Positions 1-7,006 of a DNA stretch of 29,513 nt are shown one piece after another (the stretch's first letter is position 1; each line of letters begins with the position of its first letter). The stretch lies in IMG/VR virus record IMGVR_UViG_3300042879_005260, positions 1 through 29,513 of that record. One strand, written 5' to 3'. The notes under the pieces are model-generated. The model saw nothing but the letters and a program-made list of their open reading frames with translations. It was not told the origin of the DNA and did not search any database. This DNA comes from a virus. The translations under genes were made by a program, and so were the position numbers.

Positions 1-1571
1 CTTTAGGTCTTAAAATCCCTGGTAAAAGAAGTTCTATAACTCTTGTTGACTTTTCAGTTACGGTACCGGTATTTGGTGATACTTTTGATATTAGATATGC
101 TCCTATATTAAAATTTGGAACCCAAGTCATTGGTGGTGGTCAAACTTTTGAAACTTTAGATGATATTGATTTTTCATCACCATTTAGTGCAGGCGGAATA
201 CCAAATAGATTAATTTTACCTAATATAAATGCTAACAACCAAATAACAAGTTATACCTTAGTTAAAAGAGAGATAGTTAGTAATGGTGTTACAAAAATAT
301 ATAGAAGGTCTATTGGTACTAATGATGCGGTACCTTTTTTAGAAGTTGTTTTACCAGATACAAATGTGGTTTCAATTGATTCCATAATAATTAAAGACGG
401 TACTACTTTTACTGCAACGCCAACAACATCGGAATTTTTAGATGAAGCAATAAGGTGGTATGAAGTAGATTCCTTAGCGGAAGATAAAATTTTTATTCCA
501 GATACAAATAGAACTACCGATAACAACGGTATTACACCTGGTAAATGGAAATCAGTTACTAGGAAATTTTTAAAAGAATATACCGATACTGGTTTTTGTA
601 AATTAACATTTGGTTCAGGATTTTCTGACACCCAGTATTTAGAAGCCTACACTAAAGACTCTTATGTTTTACAAATCGCTAATTATTTTAACAGCACCGC
701 ATTAGGTGAAATACCAAAACCAAATACTACTATGTTTGTTAGATATCGTATCGGTGGTGGTGCGGGTGCAAATATCGGTTCCAATGTTATAAATGCAGTT
801 GGTTTTGTGGAGATGATTGTTAATGGCCCAAATGCGACTAATAATCAATTTGTTAGGTCGTCACTAAGGGTTAATAACCCAGTACCAGCTTTCGGTGGTT
901 CAGATGATCCAACTTTAGAAGAAATAAGATACATAACAAAATACAACTTCGCATCACAAAACAGGGCGGTAACGATTAAAGATTATATTGCAACAATATT
1001 TAAAATGCCTGGTAAATACGGTGTTCCTTTTAGGATGCAAGTTGCAGAAAATAGAAATAAAATAGAATTTGCAATATTAGGTTTAGATTCAGCTGGTAAG
1101 TTAAACAACTCATCAACCAATACACTAAAAGAAAATATGGCTTCTTGGTTGGCGGAATATCGAATGATAAATGACTACGTTTTAGTTCGAGATGGTAGAA
1201 TCATAAATTTAGCTTTAGATATTGATCTTTACACCGATAAAGCACTAAATCAAGGTGAGATTATAAATAATGTTATCAACACCGTTAAAAATTATTTCTC
1301 AATACAAAAGTGGCAAATGGGTGACAATATTTTTATGGCAAATTTAGTAGAAGATATTAATAATGTTGCCGGCGTTTTAAACGTTATGGATATTAAAGTT
1401 TATAATAAAGTTTCTGGTGTTTATTCCTCGAATGTTACCTCACAAGCCTATATTGATGAAACAACCAGGCAAATTGATTTAACAGCTGATTATGCTTTAT
1501 TTGGTGAGTTTGACACAATGTTTGAAATTAAATTTCCTGAAACTGATATTCGTGTAAGAACTAAATCTTAA
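1..1571 (+). CDS. Baseplate wedge protein, T4 gp6 / P2 gpJ-like (5' truncated)
   Basis: The reading frame is open from position 3, so the true start lies before the window; 522 residues are visible (T4 gp6 has about 660). The ATG at 366 is internal. Visible residues 247-265 contain an R-x-R-x-GGG-x-x-x-N-x-G segment. They are followed by GGSDDPTLEEIR near 297-308 and QNRAVTIKDY near 319-328, the signature order of the baseplate J/gp6 family (an acidic GG-x-D-x-E-x-x-x-EIR stretch, then QNRAVT-x-x-DY). In that family the protein forms the inner baseplate ring that holds the wedge together and triggers sheath contraction. The C-terminus ends with a charged DIRVRTK segment. The stop overlaps the next start (TAATG), so the two are probably translationally coupled. 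The family call is firm; the exact T4 equivalence is inference. Confidence 0.85.
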   Translation, partial: LGLKIPGKRSSITLVDFSVTVPVFGDTFDIRYAPILKFGTQVIGGGQTFETLDDIDFSSPFSAGGIPNRLILPNINANNQITSYTLVKREIVSNGVTKIYRRSIGTNDAVPFLEVVLPDTNVVSIDSIIIKDGTTFTATPTTSEFLDEAIRWYEVDSLAEDKIFIPDTNRTTDNNGITPGKWKSVTRKFLKEYTDTGFCKLTFGSGFSDTQYLEAYTKDSYVLQIANYFNSTALGEIPKPNTTMFVRYRIGGGAGANIGSNVINAVGFVEMIVNGPNATNNQFVRSSLRVNNPVPAFGGSDDPTLEEIRYITKYNFASQNRAVTIKDYIATIFKMPGKYGVPFRMQVAENRNKIEFAILGLDSAGKLNNSSTNTLKENMASWLAEYRMINDYVLVRDGRIINLALDIDLYTDKALNQGEIINNVINTVKNYFSIQKWQMGDNIFMANLVEDINNVAGVLNVMDIKVYNKVSGVYSSNVTSQAYIDETTRQIDLTADYALFGEFDTMFEIKFPETDIRVRTKS

Positions 1572-3343
1572 TGGAAAATAATAATTATGCAAATATAATA
1601 GGTAGTAAAAGATTTAAAACCGCAACTAATTCTAATACTAATTTACAAGTAGAATTAACCAACAATCAAAAACCTTTAAACGAATACGACTTTATAGAGA
1701 TTGTTGACCAAGAAACGGTATTTCAAGAAGAAAGGGAAGCTTCTAAAAAATATCGTATAAACGGTAAATTAAGTATTTATACAAGTAATGAACTAACAAC
1801 TGGTGCGACAACAAGTTATTGGGATCCACTTTTCTATGGTTATGGTAGAAACAATTTTAAACCGTCACCAGCTAATTGGGTTATGCAAATTTTATATCCA
1901 GTTGAAAAAAATTATGATTTAATTGTTGGAAACGCCGAAGCATATAGAGGGTTAGATTATTTAACAATTGGGTCGACTTTAATAAATAATGATCAAAAAT
2001 ATACAATATCTGGACAACAAAAACACAATTTAAATATTGGTGATTTTATTTATTTATATAGTAATAACAATATAAATCCCATACAAGGGTTTCATGAAGT
2101 TTTGGAGTTAGGTATTGAAAATAAAAACTTAACAACAGATATAACCTTAAACACAATAAGTAGTGGGCCAATAATAGGTAGTGGTTCATTTCTTAGAGTT
2201 GTTAATGTTTCATTTGATGATGTTGCGTTTAACAATGCCGCAAACATTGTTAACATAGCAGCTACCGATATTAGTGGTTCAACAACTGGTAGTTACTTAC
2301 CTGGTGAAACAAAATATACAATGGTTACCACAAATGGGCCACATAATTTGTTAAAAAATAATTTTGTTGATATAAGAGTACCTATTGTTAACAAGATTAA
2401 TGGATTATGGCATGTTTATAACATTATTAGCCCAAATAAATTTATAATAAGATTAAATTGTTCAAACACAAAAGGACAACTTATTGGGTTTAGCCAAACG
2501 CCAAAATGGCGAAAACTTGACGCGACACCATCAGAATATTATGTTAGAAGTTTTGAAGTCTTAACCACAAATGATTATGATGTCTATCCATGTGCTTTCG
2601 CGGAAACAATTTATAAAACAGGGGTTATAAATGAAACTTTTCTTTTTCAATTCAACCAAGATATAAATGTTAAAAAATTATTAAATCATAATAATGCAGA
2701 AATATCTGAATTATATTATGGAATTATAAAAAGATCAGGTGATAAACCATATCCCTGGGGTAATGTAACAAGCCATTGGGATTTTAACAGAAACACTGCG
2801 AATTCAACAAATTTTATCGAAAGAATTTCAAAAGCAAAAAACAACACAATAGGTACCATTGAAAAATTATCAGCCAGAACTGAAACAATAATAAACAATG
2901 AAGTTGTTACATTTCCTGGTAGTAAATATATTGGAGATTTTATTGAATATAACAGTTTAGAAATAACCGAAAAAATATCTGCCGAAGTTATTAACAGAAT
3001 TGCCTTAGTAAACAGTGTCGATGGTTACTATTATAAACCTTTTAAAAGGTTAGAAATTAGAAAATATTCAAATGTTATAGAATATGCACAACCAAATGAG
3101 GCGGTTATAAATTTACCGGCCGATTTTGTAACTTATACCGATGGCACCATTGCTTGGCGTGATTTACTACCTATAGGGTTTTATCAGGATTTTACCAATG
3201 GTGTTGAGTATCCGTTTCTTAATGATGCTCATTATTTTTATTTTAACCATAATTTGTTTGTTAGAAGGCAAAACCCAGTAAATATTGTAACACCAACTGA
3301 AGACATAAACATCGATCCAAATAATTTAAACGTAGAATGTTAA
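1571..3343 (+). CDS. Unassigned virion protein with two HNL-type repeats (590 aa)
   Basis: Not assignable to a named family. Two internal segments about 106 residues apart match each other: one near residue 152 (KHNLNIGDFIYLY, then a region ending in FHEVLEL) and one near 258 (PHNLLKNNFVDIR, then INGLWHVYNI). The pattern H-N-L then G/N-D/N-F-V, then NG-x-x-x-V is a small beta-domain often seen repeated in phage tail and baseplate proteins. The rest is Asn/Thr/Tyr-rich, and the C-terminus ends in cysteine (NVEC). No signal peptide or membrane segment is seen. The gene starts inside the stop of the gp6-like gene and its last seven bases overlap the next gene, so it is co-translated with baseplate genes. 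A peripheral baseplate role is inferred from position only. Confidence 0.7.
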   Translation: MENNNYANIIGSKRFKTATNSNTNLQVELTNNQKPLNEYDFIEIVDQETVFQEEREASKKYRINGKLSIYTSNELTTGATTSYWDPLFYGYGRNNFKPSPANWVMQILYPVEKNYDLIVGNAEAYRGLDYLTIGSTLINNDQKYTISGQQKHNLNIGDFIYLYSNNNINPIQGFHEVLELGIENKNLTTDITLNTISSGPIIGSGSFLRVVNVSFDDVAFNNAANIVNIAATDISGSTTGSYLPGETKYTMVTTNGPHNLLKNNFVDIRVPIVNKINGLWHVYNIISPNKFIIRLNCSNTKGQLIGFSQTPKWRKLDATPSEYYVRSFEVLTTNDYDVYPCAFAETIYKTGVINETFLFQFNQDINVKKLLNHNNAEISELYYGIIKRSGDKPYPWGNVTSHWDFNRNTANSTNFIERISKAKNNTIGTIEKLSARTETIINNEVVTFPGSKYIGDFIEYNSLEITEKISAEVINRIALVNSVDGYYYKPFKRLEIRKYSNVIEYAQPNEAVINLPADFVTYTDGTIAWRDLLPIGFYQDFTNGVEYPFLNDAHYFYFNHNLFVRRQNPVNIVTPTEDINIDPNNLNVEC

Positions 3344-4077
3344 TTAAGTATCAAATACAAAATAGTTTTATTAAAACCACTGGAAATACAATAGTAGTAA
3401 GTGGTGGTACTTTTACTGAGGATTATAAATCAATTGTTATACCTATCGGTATGACTTTTTTACCTGTTGATTATGCTGAGGACGTGAATAAAGTTATAGA
3501 GACTGAAGTTAAAAAAGCTATTAACCCTTATTTTGATGCTGAAACAACAAAATATATATACCCAGATAAAGATTTAACCATTGAGTTTAGATTCTGGGAC
3601 AGTGTTGGGTTTTTTAGTGATTACGTTTCAGCTGGTTTTAATGAAACTGATATTAGAATAAGGAGGAAAGGGTTTAAAAATAGTTTTTTTAGGTTATATT
3701 TTTATGATAGTAATGATACAGAAAATAGCGAATTATTGTTTACCGAAGATTTAGATGTGGGAGAAACTAAAAAACCCAAAATAGATTTTAATGAACTTTA
3801 TTGGTTACGTAATGATGATTTTTTTATAAAAAATAACACAAATAGAACTGTCTATATGGAAGCAAAGTTTTTTAACGCAAAAATAGGCAAGATATTAACT
3901 TTTATAAATTTACCACTACAATATGGGCAAATAGATATTTCAGATTATGTTAACAATTTAAATTGGCGACGAGTACCCATAGTAATCAAAAACCCAAAAT
4001 TAAATACGGGATACTATAATTTCTCACCTAACAACGGCAGTAATAATATACTTTTAACACAATTGGTTATTGATTGA
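3337..4077 (+). CDS. Unassigned virion protein (246 aa)
   Basis: Soluble protein of unknown function with mixed beta-strand and charged segments. The central stretch K-N-S-F-F-R-L-Y-F-Y-D-S (about residues 114-125) is the most distinctive part. I associate a K-x-S-F-x-R-L-x-F-Y-D-S pattern with virion proteins of Bacteroidota phages, but could not check this. Near residues 104-111 it has ETDIRIRR, which resembles the ETDIRVRTK end of the gp6-like protein; this may be chance. The ATG lies inside the end of the previous gene (ATGTTAA, seven-base overlap) and the TGA overlaps the next ATG (TGATG), so it belongs to the same tightly coupled baseplate operon. Confidence 0.65.
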   Translation: MLIKYQIQNSFIKTTGNTIVVSGGTFTEDYKSIVIPIGMTFLPVDYAEDVNKVIETEVKKAINPYFDAETTKYIYPDKDLTIEFRFWDSVGFFSDYVSAGFNETDIRIRRKGFKNSFFRLYFYDSNDTENSELLFTEDLDVGETKKPKIDFNELYWLRNDDFFIKNNTNRTVYMEAKFFNAKIGKILTFINLPLQYGQIDISDYVNNLNWRRVPIVIKNPKLNTGYYNFSPNNGSNNILLTQLVID

Positions 4078-5663
4078 TGGAAATAATTAAAAAAAAATAT
4101 CGTTACCATAATTTAAGTGCTGAAACATTTAATTTCCCTATTTTTATAACACAAAATTTATTTAATACGGGGATTTATACCGATGTTGCGAATATAAACA
4201 ATGATGTTATTACTGGTTTTACATCTTCTTGGGATTTATCTTATGATGGAAGTTTACAAAAAAACTGTAAAACAACAAATAAATGCCAGGTAACACCAAC
4301 AATAACTAACGTAACAAGTTATAACGGTAACGACGGCAGTATTGTTATAAACGTAACAAATTTAAATACACCAGATTGTCCAGGCCCATTAGAAATAGAA
4401 TGGTTAGGCCCTAATTTTAATAGCACTGGTAGTTATAATATTAATAACCTTTATTCTGGTAATTATACGTTAAAAATAATAGACGCAGATTGTAATAGAA
4501 CTTTTAAAAGTTATTATATACAACAACCACCTGCTTTAGATAGTGATTTATTAGTTGATAACAGCCAAGTTAACGCAACAAACAATATATGTAACGGTTC
4601 TGCAACGGTGACGGTCACTGGTGGTGCACCACCTTATACATATGCTTGGTATTCAGCCGGTACAACAACACCAATAATCAGTACAAACTCTCAAATAACA
4701 AATATTTGTTTGGGTAGTAGTTATTATGTAGTTGTCACTGATTCTGACGGTACGATTGTGACTGAGTTTTTCACCTTGGAATTACCAGAACCTTTATCTG
4801 GCAGAACAATTTCAAAAACAGATATCGACTGCCAAGGTACCCCTGGTGAGATAGAAGTTGAAGGTTTTGGTGGTGTCGTCGGTACAGGATATACCTATCA
4901 ATTGTTGTCTGGTACGCCAGCAGTACCAATAGACCAAAACATTACTGGTATTTTTAATAATATAACACAAATAAACAGTGCATATATTGTTAGAATTATA
5001 GACGCTGTGGGACAGCAATTTGATTTATACGTTTCAATAACACAACCGATACCCGCGATAACAATAACAATTAATAGCACTAGTAATGCCCAAACAGATG
5101 GTTTTGATGGTGACACACCAACAGACCCAGACGGGCAATTTACTTTTAGTGTTATTGGTGGTGGAGGTATAACACAAAATAATTCTGTTGTTTATAATGT
5201 TTCTGCAGACCCGGTTTTTGATACAGGTTGTGGGTATACAATCGAGAATTCCTCTGTCGGTGGCGGTGGGTATGCTTTGGCAAATTCAACCACTTTATAT
5301 GCTTTATCTAGTGGTTGGTATGAAGTTGTTGCGTCAGATTTAGAATGTGAAACCACAATAAAAAATTGCGTAAACCATAGTTATACATCAAGTGTTGGAA
5401 TTACTAGCATAGGTGGAGGTAAATTACGAGCCAGTATATCAAATCCAACTGGATATAATTTTTATTTAATAAAATGGTCAGACGGTCAAAATTATGTTTG
5501 CCCAGGGGTTTTAACTGGTAGCCCTTGCGGAAGTCAAATATTAGATAGTAACCCACACGCCTCTGGAAGTCAAATTGTTTTAGAGGTAATTTGGGTTGAC
5601 TCAGCGGACCCCACCAATGACGCTAAATGGCGTACTTTTAAAAGAATATTTAAAATTCCTTAA
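4077..5663 (+). CDS. Virion adhesin-like protein with SprB-type repeats (528 aa)
   Basis: The ATG at 4077 overlaps the previous stop (TGATG); a TTG one codon upstream is also in frame but less likely. After about 70 N-terminal residues come roughly four tandem beta-sandwich units of 80-110 residues. The first two are clearest. Each has a T-x-x-x-x-x-N-G-x-x-G-S-I/A start, a TVTGGAPPYTYAW-type core, then L-x-x-G-x-Y-x-L/V-x-I/V-x-D-A/S and a P-rich boundary (QQPPAL, LELPEPL, TQPIPA). This matches the SprB repeat seen in Bacteroidota gliding adhesins and other surface proteins. The last 85 residues differ and may be a capping or attachment domain. There is no signal peptide, as expected for a protein built into virions in the cytoplasm. 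A surface-display or host-contact role is inferred. Confidence 0.7.
   Translation: MEIIKKKYRYHNLSAETFNFPIFITQNLFNTGIYTDVANINNDVITGFTSSWDLSYDGSLQKNCKTTNKCQVTPTITNVTSYNGNDGSIVINVTNLNTPDCPGPLEIEWLGPNFNSTGSYNINNLYSGNYTLKIIDADCNRTFKSYYIQQPPALDSDLLVDNSQVNATNNICNGSATVTVTGGAPPYTYAWYSAGTTTPIISTNSQITNICLGSSYYVVVTDSDGTIVTEFFTLELPEPLSGRTISKTDIDCQGTPGEIEVEGFGGVVGTGYTYQLLSGTPAVPIDQNITGIFNNITQINSAYIVRIIDAVGQQFDLYVSITQPIPAITITINSTSNAQTDGFDGDTPTDPDGQFTFSVIGGGGITQNNSVVYNVSADPVFDTGCGYTIENSSVGGGGYALANSTTLYALSSGWYEVVASDLECETTIKNCVNHSYTSSVGITSIGGGKLRASISNPTGYNFYLIKWSDGQNYVCPGVLTGSPCGSQILDSNPHASGSQIVLEVIWVDSADPTNDAKWRTFKRIFKIP
4284..5405 (+). repeat. Tandem SprB-like protein repeats (about four units)
   Basis: Coding repeats inside the 528-residue protein, at about residues 70-152, 153-240, 240-327 and 327-443. 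Units 1 and 2 carry the GG-x-x-P-Y-x-Y-x-W or E-x-x-W core and the L-x-x-G-x-Y-x-L/V-x-x-x-D close. Units 3 and 4 are more diverged (VRIIDAVG and WYEVVASDLEC as the closing strands). The match is at protein level; no long identical DNA is seen. Confidence 0.6.
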
Positions 5664-5665
5664 TT

Positions 5666-6097
5666 ATGATAACTGGTACAACTTCGAACAGACTTTCTGA
5701 AATATCAAGATATAGTACAACAGAACCTTATAAGGTAGGCGTAAATGGTGTTACAAACATTACTTATAATACCAACGGTTCTATTAACCAAATATTTTAT
5801 ACATTAGATAGTGTAAATTATATAACAACAATAGTAACCGATAACAATAACACTGTTACTTCCTTACCAACAACGTTTCAATATTTTGTAAATAACGATG
5901 TTACTCAAAATATAAATGCAATAAAAGAAGAAGCAAAAATGGGCATGATTTTTCCACCAAAAATAAATAATCAACTATTTATTGAAAGATTCAGTTTAGC
6001 TATTTTTGAAAAACATTCCAGATTGTCAACAATAAAAAATATTGGTAGTTTGGAAGAATACAGGAATGGTTATTACAATGTGATTAAAAGTATTTAA
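5666..6097 (+). CDS. Unassigned small virion-operon protein (143 aa)
   Basis: Starts two bases after the previous stop, so it belongs to the same operon. The first 75 residues look like beta-strand (alternating T/Y/V with N-rich turns, including a YNTNGSINQIFYTLD hairpin). The last 55 are charged and helical and contain E-R-F-S-L-A-I-F-E-K-H-S-R-L and S-L-E-E-Y-R-N-G-Y-Y-N. No membrane segment, signal peptide or cysteine is present. I do not recognise the family. Position between the SprB-like protein and the gpI/gp7-like gene suggests a small baseplate component; this is inference. Confidence 0.6.
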   Translation: MITGTTSNRLSEISRYSTTEPYKVGVNGVTNITYNTNGSINQIFYTLDSVNYITTIVTDNNNTVTSLPTTFQYFVNNDVTQNINAIKEEAKMGMIFPPKINNQLFIERFSLAIFEKHSRLSTIKNIGSLEEYRNGYYNVIKSI

Positions 6098-6109
6098 AAA
6101 AAAATAAAA

Positions 6110-7006
6110 ATGGCTAGTGGAAATTACGGAACAATAAGAGCGGCAACTGTCTCACCAAGCGATATGGAAATATACTATACTTATTCACCATCAAGAGATA
6201 TTGCCCCAACATTACCTTTACAATCATTATCACCATCACAAGTTATATCAAGATTTAATGATCCAAACCCAAATGCGAATGGTGTCGCTTTATTTGATGG
6301 TTTATATAATTTACAATTACCTGTTTCTAATTTTTCAACTAAAGGTATTTACAATATCGTTATAAAACCAAGAGAAATTAAAACAGTAATTACTGCTTGT
6401 GGTGTTTTAGCGGCTTTCCCAGATGTTAGGGGAATAGTTTTAGACGCAACACAATTAGGCGTACAAGATGTTACTTCTTTAATTGGTTATCGTGTTGAAT
6501 ATTATGATACCACAGGAAATAGAATACCTAATTTTTTTAGAATTATAACTTCAGCAAATCGTACTGAAGTGGTAAACGCTAATATTTCTACAACAACACA
6601 AACATCAGTTAGATATCGTTTTAACAACAGTTCTAATTTAGTTTTCTGTACCTTAACACCTAGTTCCGCACCAACAGTGGTGCCTAACCAATTTCCAAAT
6701 ATAGGAACACCGGGTCAGGCAATATCTATCAGTAACACTTTTTTTAACCCAATTTTAATAGAATTAGAAATGGTTGAATACGATACTGAAACATTGGCTT
6801 ATGGTATTTTTGGTAATCAAACAAAATCTATCCAAGACGGTAAGTACACTATTTATGATTTCCAAAATAATATATACAAACAATATAATCTTTATGAAAT
6901 ACAAGATCAATTTACCAATGAACCACTTTATGAAGTTAGAGAAGAAGTTGCTACAATTGATTTTACTAAAGATTTTAATACTATAACAAACTTATCAACA
7001 ACGTAA
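6110..7006 (+). CDS. Unassigned virion protein (298 aa)
   Basis: The ATG follows an A-rich leader (AAAAAAAATAAAAATG), the commonest start context in this window. The protein opens with MASGNYGTIRAA and a YYTYSPSRD segment, continues with beta-rich, Pro/Asn-rich sequence, and ends with an acidic, Tyr-rich tail (YEIQDQF, YEVREEV). It contains only two cysteines and no membrane helix. Its stop overlaps the start of the gpI/gp7-like gene (TAATG). I do not recognise the family. Coupling to a core baseplate gene makes a structural role likely but unproven. Confidence 0.6.
   Translation: MASGNYGTIRAATVSPSDMEIYYTYSPSRDIAPTLPLQSLSPSQVISRFNDPNPNANGVALFDGLYNLQLPVSNFSTKGIYNIVIKPREIKTVITACGVLAAFPDVRGIVLDATQLGVQDVTSLIGYRVEYYDTTGNRIPNFFRIITSANRTEVVNANISTTTQTSVRYRFNNSSNLVFCTLTPSSAPTVVPNQFPNIGTPGQAISISNTFFNPILIELEMVEYDTETLAYGIFGNQTKSIQDGKYTIYDFQNNIYKQYNLYEIQDQFTNEPLYEVREEVATIDFTKDFNTITNLSTT

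Noticed and set aside
366-1571. ATG at 366 as the start of the first gene
   Set aside because: The same frame is open to the beginning of the window and encodes sequence consistent with the upstream part of a gp6-like protein, so the gene is truncated rather than starting here.
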